A stretch of 40,919 nt of DNA from positions 1 through 40,919 of IMG/VR virus record IMGVR_UViG_3300047171_000143. The stretch is one strand, 5' to 3'. The notes beneath the pieces were generated by a model. It did not search any database, was not told where the DNA came from, and worked only from the letters and a program-made list of their open reading frames with translations. Shown here piece by piece: positions 7,020 to 15,013 of the stretch (its first letter is position 1; each line of letters begins with the position of its first letter). The DNA comes from a virus. The position numbers and the translations under genes were made by a program.

Positions 7020-7223
7020 ATGGCGATGTTGACGAGTGGTGAGCGCAAAGCGATTCCCAAGGCTGAGTTTGGCATGCCTGCCTCGAAGAAGTATCCGATG
7101 CCGGACAAGAGCCATGCTGCGAATGCGAAGGCGCGGGCTACGCAGATGGTGGAGAAGGGCAAGCTGTCTGCTGCTGCTGCGTCGAGGATACGGGCGAAGG
7201 CGAATCGGATGTTGGGAGAGTGA
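7020..7223 (+). CDS. Small basic phage protein (DUF6582-like)
   Basis: A 67-residue protein preceded by GAGAGGGG. The segments AIPKAEFGMP, KYPMPDKSHAANAKARAT and the C-terminal AKANRMLG match a small protein seen in many phages, often called DUF6582-like. It is Lys/Ala-rich and helical. No function is established that I know of. It sits in the small-gene run between terminase and portal. Confidence 0.7.
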   Translation: MAMLTSGERKAIPKAEFGMPASKKYPMPDKSHAANAKARATQMVEKGKLSAAAASRIRAKANRMLGE

Positions 7224-7227
7224 AGTT

Positions 7228-7503
7228 ATGAACCAGGTTGAAGTGCTGGATATGAATGCGAAGTCGCGGGGGAAGCAGGCTTCGAAGAAGATTCGCCGCG
7301 TGAGTATTGAGCCGGCGAAGAATGGCGGTCATACTGTCGAGCATCATTTCGAACACACCGATGGGCCGTATCGTGAGCCGGAGCAGCATGTGTTTGGCAA
7401 GGGCCAGCACGAAAAGATGCTGGCGCATGTGGCGAATGCGCTGAAGCTGCCTGAGCCCAAGGATGAGGGTGAGGATGGCGGCGGCGCTGGGGCGGCTTAC
7501 TGA
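7228..7503 (+). CDS. Hypothetical phage protein
   Basis: A 91-residue protein, ATG 7228, four bases after the preceding stop. It is basic at the N-terminus (KSRGKQASKKIRRVSIEPA), with a His-rich middle (GHTVEHHFEHTDGP) and an acidic Gly-rich tail. The middle motif resembles a small family found beside DUF6582-like genes in other phages. Its stop overlaps the next start as TGATG. Function unknown. Confidence 0.6.
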   Translation: MNQVEVLDMNAKSRGKQASKKIRRVSIEPAKNGGHTVEHHFEHTDGPYREPEQHVFGKGQHEKMLAHVANALKLPEPKDEGEDGGGAGAAY

Positions 7504-7661
7504 TGGCGTGGACTGCGCCGATGATTCATGCGCTGTTGCTGCGTACGGCGGCTCCGAAGGCTGCAATGCCGCTGAAGTTGCCCATGCAGAACCGGCCTGC
7601 GCGTAGCCCTTCGCCGCGAGGTGTGGGCGCGTCGACGGCGAGCGGATACAAGCGAGGTTAG
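7503..7661 (+). CDS. Short hypothetical phage protein (52 residues)
   Basis: ATG 7503 shares its A with the preceding TGA stop and gives a 52-residue basic, Pro-rich peptide (MAWTAPMIHALLLR, then PLKLPMQNRPARS). It exactly fills the gap before the KTSC gene, which begins one base after its stop. Coupled spacing on both sides is the main evidence that it is translated. No domain is recognised. Confidence 0.45.
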   Translation: MAWTAPMIHALLLRTAAPKAAMPLKLPMQNRPARSPSPRGVGASTASGYKRG

Positions 7662-7662
7662 G

Positions 7663-7878
7663 ATGGCTCTTTCTATCACTGAGATGGTACCTGTGCAGTC
7701 GACGGCGATCAAAGCTGTTGGGCACGATGCGTCGACCGGCCTGGTGCATGTTGAGTTTCACACGGGTGGGACGCACGCTTTTGGACCTTTGACGAAGGCA
7801 GAGTTTGAGCGGTTTCGCGATGCGCCTTCGATCGGCAAGCACTTCCATGCGCATGTGCGCGCAAAAGCTGTCAAGTAA
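7663..7878 (+). CDS. KTSC-domain protein
   Basis: A 71-residue protein, ATG 7663. It consists of a single KTSC domain: STAIKAVGHDASTGLVHVEF, then GTHAFGPLTKAEFERF and SIGKHFHAHVR. The domain is named for its resemblance to the C-terminal part of lysyl-tRNA synthetases and is frequent in phages and plasmids. Its role in them is not known. In-frame codons upstream of the ATG overlap the previous gene and are less likely starts. Confidence 0.75.
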   Translation: MALSITEMVPVQSTAIKAVGHDASTGLVHVEFHTGGTHAFGPLTKAEFERFRDAPSIGKHFHAHVRAKAVK

Positions 7879-7887
7879 GGGGATCAG

Positions 7888-8421
7888 GTGGATCAGGCTG
7901 AGAAGCGCGAAATCGAGAATGAGCTGATGGCTATGGGTTTGCCTGGGCTGGACAGCCCTGAACTGATCCAGGGGATGGCTGACATGGTGAACGGGTTTCC
8001 GATTCCTGGGGAGCGTGTTGACTTTTTTTGCGAGCTGTTGAATGAGTGCGAGGGCGCGAAGCGCCTGGAGATGTATGAGGCGCTGCGTCCTCGGCTGTCG
8101 TTTGATGTGCCGTCGCTGGATGGGTGCGAGGCGCGGATCGCGGCCAGGGCTGAGCGGCTGATCCGGCCGAGGCTGATGCCTGGTTCGCCTGTTGTGGTGG
8201 AAGAGCCGGAATTCTTGCTCGATCTGGAGTGTGGCGGGTGCGGTAAGAAGGAAACCTATGCGGGACGGACGCCGGCGGATGCGATGAGTGAAGCGAAAAA
8301 GTCTGGGTGGGGACGTGGTCCGCGCTGGCCTGAAGAGGGCGCGGAGCATTGCGCTGAATGCCGGTTGCTGGCTATGCCGGTGATGCCGTTTGGCAAGAGA
8401 TTTAGCGGCAGGTTGAACTAA
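7888..8421 (+). CDS. Hypothetical protein with C-terminal zinc ribbon
   Basis: A 177-residue protein with a GTG start at 7888 after an AAGGGGATCAG region. The N-terminal 110 residues are helical and acidic. The C-terminal part carries CGGC (near 114) and, about 45 residues later, CAEC. Together these look like a four-Cys zinc ribbon. Its stop overlaps the portal start (TAATG). The place before the portal suggests a packaging or head-assembly accessory, but no function is recognised. Confidence 0.6.
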   Translation: MDQAEKREIENELMAMGLPGLDSPELIQGMADMVNGFPIPGERVDFFCELLNECEGAKRLEMYEALRPRLSFDVPSLDGCEARIAARAERLIRPRLMPGSPVVVEEPEFLLDLECGGCGKKETYAGRTPADAMSEAKKSGWGRGPRWPEEGAEHCAECRLLAMPVMPFGKRFSGRLN

Positions 8422-10553
8422 TGGCCGATAAGGGCAACGGGGAGCCGAATTCTTCTGCCGATGAGGCACTGCTGAAGGAGCTGCGCGAGGACTTTGCTTA
8501 CGCAAAGGAATACTGGCAGGAGAATTACTCCGAGGCGGAGAAGGATATGGATTGTGTCCTGTGCATTCCGCCTGAGGACTTCCGCAATGACCGCGCCGGG
8601 CGGCCTTGCCTGTGGCCGGACGAAGTTTCGCAGTACGTCAACCAGACCAACAACAATCTCCGGCAGACGAAGCGTGCGATCAAGGTGTCGCCGCGCAGCG
8701 AGGAGGCAAAGGACGTCGACGCGGAGCATCGGCAGGCTTATATTCAGGGCATTGAGTATGCTTCGAAGGCGCAGTCCATCTATGCGACGGCGTTTGAGAG
8801 TTGCGTGGAGTGCGGGTTTGGCTACTGGCGCGTGCATCTTGTTGTGACGGGCCCGAATGGCGAGCAGGAGCCACGGATTCGGCGGATTCCGAACTGGGCG
8901 ACGGTGCTGCCCGATCCGGATGCGCGTGAGTCGGACTTCTCTGACGCAAATATGTACTTTGTGACGGACTCGATGCGGCAGTCGACGTTTGCGAGGCGCT
9001 ATCCGGAGGCAAAGAAACGCAGCTTTGTGGGCGCTGATAGTGAAATGGCGCCTGGTTGGCTGGATGCTGACAACATCACGGTTGCGGAGTGGTGGAAGCG
9101 CGAAGAGACCGTCGATGACGACGGTGTGAAGCACTACAAGGTGACGCAGCGCATTACGAACGGCCTGGAGATCCTGGAGACGAACGAGTGGATTGGTTCG
9201 TGGATCCCGATTGTTGGCTGTTTTGGGCTCGAGAAGTACAGACGGGTAGGCGGAGCTTCGAAGCGGGTATTCCTGTCGCTGGTGCGGCGGGCGCGGGGAA
9301 TTCAGCAGATGCTGGCTTACATTGCTTCGCAGCAGGCGGAGGAGTTTGGGATGGCTCCTCGAGCTCCGCTGCAGGGGTACAAGGGGCAGTTTGATTCAAA
9401 TGCGCACAAATACCTGAACCAGATACCGATGGCGTATGTGGAGTTCCTCATTCCTCTGGATTGGGAGCCGCAGTGGGGAGCCCCGCCGTTGCCGACTCGG
9501 CCGCAGTTTATTCCCAATGCGCAGGCCTACGAGACGGCCTTTGAGCAGTGGCGGCGATCAATGCAGGCTTCGATGGGGCTGACGCCGTTGCCGACTTCGG
9601 CGCAGCGGCAGAATGAGAAGTCGGGGATTGCGCTGCAGAAGATCCAGAGCCAGGAGTCGATTGGCAGCTTCCATTTCACGGACAACTTTGTTCGGGCGCT
9701 GACGAACACCGGCATGCAGCTGAATGAGCTGATTACGGAGCTGGCGAAGCTGGATTCGCTGCCGAAGCAGGTGCTGGGGATCGATCAGAAGGGGCAGGAT
9801 CGCACCTTGCACATCGCTCCGCGAGTGCAAGGCAGTGATATGGGTTCAGCGGACAGTGGTCAGGGTGCCGGGCAAGGTTCGGGGATGATGGCGATGCCTC
9901 AGTTGGCTGCCGACTCGCAGCATCTGCCTGAGGCGGATCTGTTTTTTGCGCATCGCGGCGAGTTTGAGGTGTCAATCTCGGATGGACCGAGCGACATGTC
10001 GCAGCGGGATGAAATATCGGGGTTTGTGGATACGCTGCTGCAGACGCTGCCGACGCTTGGTTTGCCGCCGCAGCTGATGCAGCAAATCATCGCGATCGCG
10101 ATTCGGCTGAAGAATGTGGGCACGTATGGCGATGAGATTGCCGATCTGCTGGCACCGCCCAGCCAGGAGAACATTCCTCCGCAGGCGCGGGCGATTGTGG
10201 TGCAGTCGCAGGCGCAGTTGCATGCTGCCATGGCCCAGGTGCAGCAGCTGAGCGCTGAGCTGCAGGCCATGAAGCTGAAGGAGCTAGGCAAGGTTGTCGA
10301 CAACCAGGGCAAGATGGCGCTGGCCGACAAAGAGCAGGAAACGAAGATGCTGGTGGCGGAGATTACGACGAAGGCGCAGAGCCTGAGCGAGCGGATGACG
10401 GCCTTTGAGGACATGATGAAGCAATGGCATCAGCAGGCGCATGAGGTGGCGCTGCAAGGCCAGGAGCAACAGGCGGCCTTGCAGCAGCAGCAGATGGCGC
10501 AACAGGCTCAGGCAGCTCAGCAACCTGGTCAACAGCCCCAGCCTGGGCAATAG
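8421..10553 (+). CDS. P22-type portal protein
   Basis: The 710-residue portal, close in size to P22 gp1. Twelve copies should form the DNA entry channel at one head vertex. The N-terminal part (KEYWQENYSEAEKDM, then VNQTNNNLRQTKRAIKV) and the segment RIPNWATVLPDPDARESDFSDA match P22-like portals, which read a rigid stem-and-wing domain and use PDP motifs. The C-terminal third (from about 575) is a long coiled coil ending in a Gln-rich tail (QQQQMAQQAQAAQQPGQQ), a plausible barrel helix reaching into the head. It is followed by a structured non-coding leader and the scaffold gene. Confidence 0.9.
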   Translation: MADKGNGEPNSSADEALLKELREDFAYAKEYWQENYSEAEKDMDCVLCIPPEDFRNDRAGRPCLWPDEVSQYVNQTNNNLRQTKRAIKVSPRSEEAKDVDAEHRQAYIQGIEYASKAQSIYATAFESCVECGFGYWRVHLVVTGPNGEQEPRIRRIPNWATVLPDPDARESDFSDANMYFVTDSMRQSTFARRYPEAKKRSFVGADSEMAPGWLDADNITVAEWWKREETVDDDGVKHYKVTQRITNGLEILETNEWIGSWIPIVGCFGLEKYRRVGGASKRVFLSLVRRARGIQQMLAYIASQQAEEFGMAPRAPLQGYKGQFDSNAHKYLNQIPMAYVEFLIPLDWEPQWGAPPLPTRPQFIPNAQAYETAFEQWRRSMQASMGLTPLPTSAQRQNEKSGIALQKIQSQESIGSFHFTDNFVRALTNTGMQLNELITELAKLDSLPKQVLGIDQKGQDRTLHIAPRVQGSDMGSADSGQGAGQGSGMMAMPQLAADSQHLPEADLFFAHRGEFEVSISDGPSDMSQRDEISGFVDTLLQTLPTLGLPPQLMQQIIAIAIRLKNVGTYGDEIADLLAPPSQENIPPQARAIVVQSQAQLHAAMAQVQQLSAELQAMKLKELGKVVDNQGKMALADKEQETKMLVAEITTKAQSLSERMTAFEDMMKQWHQQAHEVALQGQEQQAALQQQQMAQQAQAAQQPGQQPQPGQ

Positions 10554-10837
10554 ATCAATCAGGATTCTTGCCTCGGAACGACCTGCCGCGGCGCACGGCG
10601 GCCAGACTCGGGAATTCATGCCCGGATGGGCGTTGCGGCCTATGTTCCTACGCTCCCCGCAACGGGATGCAGAAGGCACGGGGCAAGATTGCAGCGGCCA
10701 TCGTCGGGAAGACGAGCCTATGCCGGACTATGTTCGGCGGACTGGTGAGGGCTTAGAAACCTCAGATGTAGGCAAAGAAACCTACCCGCTGCAATTCATT
10801 TCTCGCTGGCCCGGCGTAAGGGCAAAAGGAAAACAAC
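10554..10837 (+). ncRNA. Structured leader between portal and scaffold genes
   Basis: These 284 bases hold no convincing gene; a 62-codon TTG-started frame at 10568-10756 is the best candidate and is weak. Instead there is a row of possible hairpins: 10620-10631 (GCCC/GGGC), 10632-10663 (GTTGCGG/CCGCAAC, 7 bp), 10722-10738 (GCCGGA/TTCGGC, one G-T pair), 10768-10785 (GTAGG/CCTAC) and 10809-10823 (GCCC/GGGC). The last one sits 14 nt before the scaffold ATG. A translational control role for scaffold is an inference. Confidence 0.4.
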
Positions 10838-11875
10838 ATGGCAGAAGAATCGACGGCAGGAGCGGCCCCGTCAGCCGCGGCAGAAGCACCCACGTTTACG
10901 CAGTTTGATGGCTGGGATGAGGATGGAACCCCGGTTGTCAGGAATAAGCAGGAAGCAACGCCGGAAGCTGCGGACTCGGCAACCGCGAACGAAGAAGAAG
11001 AGACCACTACCGAAGATGGGTCTGAAGCGGAATCAGGCGAAGAGGTCAAGCAGGAAAAGAAACAGCAGGGGACTCGCCGCAGGCCTGACGCGGAAGCTCG
11101 CATCAAGGAGCTCGCCGCCCGGACCAAGCAACTGGAAAAGGAGCTGGCAGAGGCTCGGAAGGGCAAAGAGACGAATCCCGCGGAGCCGTCGACCGCAAAG
11201 CCTGCCGAAACCAAGCCAGTTGAATTTCCAGCGACGCGACCCAAGCCGAGGCTCGATGACAAGGGTCCTGATGGCAAGCCGCTGTATGGCACCTTTGAGG
11301 ATCACCAGGAGGCGCTGACCGACTGGGCGGTTGAGCAGAGGCTTGCAAATCGCGATCGCGAGGCGCACGTACAGCAGCAGCAGCAGAAATGGCTGAGTGA
11401 GCTCAATGAGGCGCGGGAGCGTTATGCGGATTTTAATGCCGTAGCGCCGCCGCTCGTGACTGAGCTGATGAAGCCGGATGTGCCTGAAGTTGTGCGAGAG
11501 GCGTTGATGCAATCGCCCGTGATCGCGGACCTTCTTTACACCATTGGAGGCACAGCGGCCTCGAAGGCTGACTTCCTGGATGCCTGCCGTAACAACCCGG
11601 TAAAAGCTTTGCGCGTGGCCCTGCTTATGGAGCAGGAGATCGCGGCAGAGCTGGGCATCTCCAAAGGTGCTGGGAAGGTTGCGGGTCAAGCGGGTCAAGG
11701 CGAGGGTGAAGCACCTCCTGTAACCACGAAACCTCGCGCGCCGAAACCACCCTCTGAAGTAGGAGGGCGTGGAGCTCCGAATACTGAGGATGCTCTGGTG
11801 GCGGCCGCCAAAGCGGGTAACTTTCGCGCTTTCGACGCGGAGCAAACCCGGCGTGTCCTGGCCTCACGCAAATAA
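10838..11875 (+). CDS. Scaffolding protein (P22-like module)
   Basis: A 345-residue acidic, low-complexity protein between portal and coat genes, the scaffold position of P22-like phages. The first 90 residues are Ala/Glu/Thr-rich and probably disordered. Residues 85-110 are a charged coiled coil (RIKELAARTKQLEKELAEA). A conserved helical part follows (FEDHQEALTDWAVEQRL, then RERYADFNAV). The C-terminus is basic and Gly-rich. Scaffold should guide coat assembly and leave before or during packaging. The assignment rests on position and composition. Its start has an AAAAGGAAAA Shine-Dalgarno. Confidence 0.75.
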   Translation: MAEESTAGAAPSAAAEAPTFTQFDGWDEDGTPVVRNKQEATPEAADSATANEEEETTTEDGSEAESGEEVKQEKKQQGTRRRPDAEARIKELAARTKQLEKELAEARKGKETNPAEPSTAKPAETKPVEFPATRPKPRLDDKGPDGKPLYGTFEDHQEALTDWAVEQRLANRDREAHVQQQQQKWLSELNEARERYADFNAVAPPLVTELMKPDVPEVVREALMQSPVIADLLYTIGGTAASKADFLDACRNNPVKALRVALLMEQEIAAELGISKGAGKVAGQAGQGEGEAPPVTTKPRAPKPPSEVGGRGAPNTEDALVAAAKAGNFRAFDAEQTRRVLASRK

Positions 11876-11893
11876 GGCCGGAGGGAGATTCTT

Positions 11894-13132
11894 TTGCCTA
11901 ACAATTTCGCAACAAGCAATTGGATATCCATGAAAGTTCTTTGGTTTCTGAAGAACTCTTGTGAGATCGCGTCGCAGTTCAACAATGAGTGGCAGGGTGA
12001 GTTTGAAAGGGCGTTTCCGGTGGGGTCGTCGGTGCAGATTCCCTTGCCGCAGTCCTGGCTGGTAACAAGCGGGCTGGGTTATCAGGAGCAGGGCATCAAC
12101 AACATGATGACCACGCTTAACCTGGACCAGATCCGGGGTATCCACTTTGGCTGGGACTCGTATGAGCGCCTGGTGAAGATGAATCGGTCGGAGAAGGAGC
12201 TGGAGGAGAAGTTCCTGCGGCCCGCCGGCTTCCAGTTGGCGCAGCAGGTAGACTCCGACGCAGCCAACTGGGCGGCCAACTGGACGAATAACGTGGTGGG
12301 AACGCTGGGAACGGACTCGACAACCATCGATTTCGCGCTGGCGGCGGAGGAGACGCTCTTTACCCAGGCCTGCCCGGCTGAGGGTACGAAGCACCTGTGC
12401 ATCTCTCCTGGGCTGATGCGCAGCTACGTGAAGAACAATGTGACGCAATTCAACCCGGCGTCGGAGATCAGCCGGATGTTCCGCAAGGGCGTGCTGGGCA
12501 CGGCTGCCGGCTTTGAGTGGTACCGGTCGATGTCGCTGGTGTCGCATACCTGCGGAACGGCGCCTACGGGTGGGGTAACGGTGGTGGGCGCGGGGCAGAG
12601 CGGCGCGGCGCTGGTTGTGACGGGGACGGCTGGGCAGACGATCAACCCTGGCGACAAGTTCAACATTGCCGCCGTGAATGCCGTGAACCCGCGTACTCGC
12701 GTGAAGACGGCGCAGGGGCTCAAGCAGTTTACCTACTGCGGCGGCGAGCCGTGGATCCTGACGGGCGGGAACGATACGATTCCCATCTCGCCGGCGATCT
12801 TTGGGCCTGGCTCGCAGTATCAGAACGTGGATGCGCTGCCGGCGAATGCGGCGGCCTTTACGTTCTGGCCTGGCACGACCACTCCCGCGGGCCTTACGGG
12901 CACGATTGGGCTGGCTCTCTCGCCTTATGCCTTCTCGATCGCTTTTGGCGAATTCGAGAATCCAACGGCGGTGGAGCGCGCGGAGACTGCGACTGATCCG
13001 GAGACGGGCGCGAAGGTTTCGTTCGTGCGTGCCTGGGACCAGTACAACCGCAAGATGACCAATCGCTACGACATGTGCTACGGGTTCGGGAATAACTATC
13101 CCGAGCTGGCGGTAGCTGTGGCGGGAAGCTAA
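11894..13132 (+). CDS. P22-type major capsid (coat) protein
   Basis: A 412-residue coat protein with the P22 gp5 layout. TTG 11894 is the likely start after GGAGGGAG; it gives MPNNFATSNWISMKVLW. An N-terminal arm and HK97-like core (ANEW-type VQIPLPQSWLV, then DLRDE-like SEKELEEKFLRPAG) surround an insertion domain at about residues 220-290 (INPGDKFNIAAVNAVNPRTR). That insertion resembles the telokin-like domain of P22 coat. It is followed by a strong hairpin, suggesting high expression. An EcoRV-type GATATC site lies in codons 10-12 of this gene (11923-11928). Confidence 0.88.
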   Translation: MPNNFATSNWISMKVLWFLKNSCEIASQFNNEWQGEFERAFPVGSSVQIPLPQSWLVTSGLGYQEQGINNMMTTLNLDQIRGIHFGWDSYERLVKMNRSEKELEEKFLRPAGFQLAQQVDSDAANWAANWTNNVVGTLGTDSTTIDFALAAEETLFTQACPAEGTKHLCISPGLMRSYVKNNVTQFNPASEISRMFRKGVLGTAAGFEWYRSMSLVSHTCGTAPTGGVTVVGAGQSGAALVVTGTAGQTINPGDKFNIAAVNAVNPRTRVKTAQGLKQFTYCGGEPWILTGGNDTIPISPAIFGPGSQYQNVDALPANAAAFTFWPGTTTPAGLTGTIGLALSPYAFSIAFGEFENPTAVERAETATDPETGAKVSFVRAWDQYNRKMTNRYDMCYGFGNNYPELAVAVAGS

Positions 13133-13148
13133 GCGCAGGCAGCAGCCA

Positions 13149-13177
13149 CCCCAACGGCCGAGGCGTGGCCGTTGGGG
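13149..13177 (+). terminator. Strong stem-loop after the coat gene
   Basis: CCCCAACGGCC pairs perfectly with GGCCGTTGGGG (11 bp) around a 7-nt loop. It follows the coat stop by 16 bases. No T-run comes after the stem, so it may be a partial terminator or an RNA stabiliser that lets coat mRNA accumulate rather than a full stop. Confidence 0.65.
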
Positions 13178-13199
13178 AAACGACACCGGAAACGGGGAA

Positions 13200-14246
13200 A
13201 TGAGGCAGGATTTGAAGGTACTAAAGAAACTCTCGCTGTTTGTCCTGGTCTGTGTTGGTATGGGGGCCTTTGCATCGGCACTGCATGCGCAGACTTTGTT
13301 GACCACCACTACGCTCGCGTCGGCCGTTGGAAATACGCAGTCTTCGGCGCTGACGACGGGCAACCTGGGTGTGATCGCGGTGGCGTCGGCTACCGGGATC
13401 AGCGGCCCGACGCCGAATACGGGCAATGTCGCGGGGTTGGCGACGTCCAACGCGGCGACTTACCTGTATGTGGATCGCGAGCTGATGCAGGTGGAATCGG
13501 TGAGCGGAACTACGATCACCGTTATTCGCGGGGTGGGGCCGACCGCGGCCAGCTCTCATGCGAGTGGGGCGCTGGTGTTTGTGGTGCCGGCCGCGTTTGG
13601 CTATGGATCGAATACCAGGCCGGGCTATTCGCAGGCAGGCTCCTGCACTCGTACGAATGAGCTTTATCTGCCTCGGATCGAGTTCGCTTCGGGCACGGTG
13701 TCCGACTGTCTGGGTGGCCAGTGGGTGAATGGGGACGCTTCGCAGACAACGCGCGGCACCTTTTACCGGCTGGAGTCTCCGACGATTGGCGCTGTGTCAA
13801 ACGCGGCGGCAATCGGCACGAACTCGACGGCGGTGGCGGCCGAGCTGTACTGCACCGAAGTCCGGTTGCCGTATAGCAGGCTGCTTACGGGGTTTGCGCC
13901 GCACATTGGCACGACGGGCGGCACGGACAAGTGGATTGTGGCTCTGTACGACTCGAGCGGCAACCTGCTGGCCAACAGCGCGCTCGCCGGGGCAACGGTG
14001 GGCACGGCCAATACATGGCAGGCGACGGCATTTACGACGCCCTACTACGCGGTGGGGCCGGCGCAGTACTTTGCCTGCCTGATGAGCAATGGAACGACGG
14101 CAACGATCGACACGGTGACGACGGGCAAGGATGACAACATTCTTACCTTCAAATCGGCGTCGGCGGGGACGTTTGGGACGCTGCCGAATTTCACGGCGCC
14201 TACTTCGTTTGCGAGCGTTTCCGGCGCTTACGGGTATGTGTACTAG
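13200..14246 (+). CDS. Exported virion-like protein with Sec signal peptide
   Basis: 348 residues, ATG 13200 after GGGGAA. The N-terminus has a basic start (RQDLKVLKK), a hydrophobic core (LSLFVLVCVGMGAFAS) and ALHAQ as a likely cleavage site near residue 31. The mature part is Ala/Thr/Gly-rich and beta-like. A segment near residues 83-118 (YVDRELMQVESVSG, then TTITVIRGVG) is typical of phage structural or decoration proteins. A C-terminal domain has a VALYDSSGNLLA motif. Position directly after coat suggests a head decoration or fibre protein, yet the signal peptide predicts export. A host-envelope role is the main alternative. Confidence 0.65.
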   Translation: MRQDLKVLKKLSLFVLVCVGMGAFASALHAQTLLTTTTLASAVGNTQSSALTTGNLGVIAVASATGISGPTPNTGNVAGLATSNAATYLYVDRELMQVESVSGTTITVIRGVGPTAASSHASGALVFVVPAAFGYGSNTRPGYSQAGSCTRTNELYLPRIEFASGTVSDCLGGQWVNGDASQTTRGTFYRLESPTIGAVSNAAAIGTNSTAVAAELYCTEVRLPYSRLLTGFAPHIGTTGGTDKWIVALYDSSGNLLANSALAGATVGTANTWQATAFTTPYYAVGPAQYFACLMSNGTTATIDTVTTGKDDNILTFKSASAGTFGTLPNFTAPTSFASVSGAYGYVY

Positions 14247-14260
14247 CTGGGACCTTGGAA

Positions 14261-14284
14261 CTGAGGGACTGAGGGACTGAGGGA
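14261..14284 (+). repeat. Octamer tandem repeat CTGAGGGA x3
   Basis: Three perfect copies of CTGAGGGA, followed by a partial copy (CTA). It lies in the gap between the exported protein and the Acb2-like gene. Its size and place resemble the other short intergenic repeats in this window. Confidence 0.8.
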
Positions 14285-14297
14285 CTAACCAGGAGTG

Positions 14298-14316
14298 GGG
14301 CGGCGATGGGCCGCCC
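14298..14316 (+). promoter_or_regulatory. Hairpin upstream of the Acb2-like gene
   Basis: GGGCGGC pairs with GCCGCCC (7 bp) around GATGG, 21 bases before ATG 14338. Similar GC-rich hairpins lie before the next two genes, at 14602-14620 and 14965-14989. The AGGGAGGAAGT Shine-Dalgarno is left free downstream of the stem. Confidence 0.5.
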
Positions 14317-14337
14317 TGCGCCTTTGAGGGAGGAAGT

Positions 14338-14571
14338 ATGGACAACCAACATAGGCAGATAAAGGGCTATCGAGAGCTGAGTGAGGCTGAAATAGCTTTG
14401 ATGAACAAGATCAAGGAAAAGGGCGCAGAGTTGGGCTTTCTTATTGAAGAGCTGGGCAAGTTGCCCGACGAAACCAAACCCGATCCTCGCTGGCTCGCAA
14501 TTGGTAAGACGCATCTGCAAGAAGGGCTGATGGCGTTGACGCGGAGTATAGCGAAGCCGACATTCTTTTAG
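14338..14571 (+). CDS. acb2: Acb2-like cyclic-nucleotide sponge (anti-CBASS/anti-Thoeris)
   Basis: A 77-residue helical protein that matches the Acb2/Tad1-hairpin family across its length: IKGYRELSEAEIALMNKIK, then DPRWLAIGKTHLQEGLMALT and the C-terminal RSIAKPTFF. Tyr11 and Lys26, which I recall as ligand-binding residues of the studied Acb2, are both present at the same numbers. Acb2 proteins form hexamers that bind cyclic di- and trinucleotides made by CBASS enzymes, so host abortive defence is not triggered. The gene has its own strong Shine-Dalgarno and lies inside the late virion block, which would give expression during the lytic phase. The family match is strong by eye; ligand range is untested. 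Confidence 0.85.
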   Translation: MDNQHRQIKGYRELSEAEIALMNKIKEKGAELGFLIEELGKLPDETKPDPRWLAIGKTHLQEGLMALTRSIAKPTFF

Positions 14572-14601
14572 GAATCTGCATTACTAACCAACAAGCAAAC
14601 C

Positions 14602-14620
14602 GGGCGGCTCATGGTTGCCC
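14602..14620 (+). promoter_or_regulatory. Hairpin upstream of the 95-residue gene
   Basis: GGGCGGC can pair with GGTTGCCC-type bases (7 bp including two G-T pairs) around TCATG. It lies 23 bases before ATG 14644, and a GGAGGAGGAA Shine-Dalgarno follows. Confidence 0.35.
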
Positions 14621-14643
14621 AAAATCGTATCGGAGGAGGAATC

Positions 14644-14931
14644 ATGGGCTTTGCTGCATTGTCAGAGAACGTTCGTATCGAAGCAGGGGAAGAAGAGCGG
14701 ATTGAGGCTGCTGTGGCCGCTTTGAAGGCCGATCCGCATGCGCCGCGAAAGATCACGGTGACGTTGATTATCAGTGTGCATCGGGAGTATCCGAAGCATG
14801 TGGTGGTTGGGAAAGATGTGGAAGGCAACGACGTGATTGCGGTGGTCGGCAGCGCGGAGGAAGAGGCCGCAGCGGTTGCGAAGCCGGCGCCGGCTGACGG
14901 CGAGACTGGCGAAGGCGGGACGATTCAGTAG
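14644..14931 (+). CDS. Hypothetical phage protein
   Basis: A 95-residue protein. ATG 14644 was preferred over ATG 14611 because a strong Shine-Dalgarno (GGAGGAGGAA) lies directly before it. The chain begins with helices (ERIEAAVAALKADP), has a beta stretch (KITVTLIISVHREYP) and ends in an acidic, Ala-rich tail that is probably disordered. No domain is recognised. It may be a minor head or tail-completion accessory by position. Confidence 0.6.
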   Translation: MGFAALSENVRIEAGEEERIEAAVAALKADPHAPRKITVTLIISVHREYPKHVVVGKDVEGNDVIAVVGSAEEEAAAVAKPAPADGETGEGGTIQ

Positions 14932-14964
14932 TTTCGCCGGAGACGAAGGAAACAAACCAAGGAA

Positions 14965-14989
14965 GGCGGCTTGGGACATCCGGGCCGCC
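14965..14989 (+). promoter_or_regulatory. Hairpin upstream of the 121-residue gene
   Basis: GGCGGC pairs with GCCGCC (6 bp), with a smaller internal pairing GGGA/TCC possible in the loop. It lies 24 bases before ATG 15014 and precedes a GGGGAGAAGAAG Shine-Dalgarno. Confidence 0.4.
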
Positions 14990-15013
14990 AGCACATTTAG
15001 GGGAGAAGAAGAC

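Noticed and set aside
10568-10756. 62-codon gene between portal and scaffold
   Set aside because: TTG start without a good ribosome site, no recognisable domain, and the region looks like structured RNA.
11864-13450. Reverse-strand open frame of 528 codons opposite the coat gene
   Set aside because: Antisense of the coat and exported-protein genes; biased composition and no recognisable domain.
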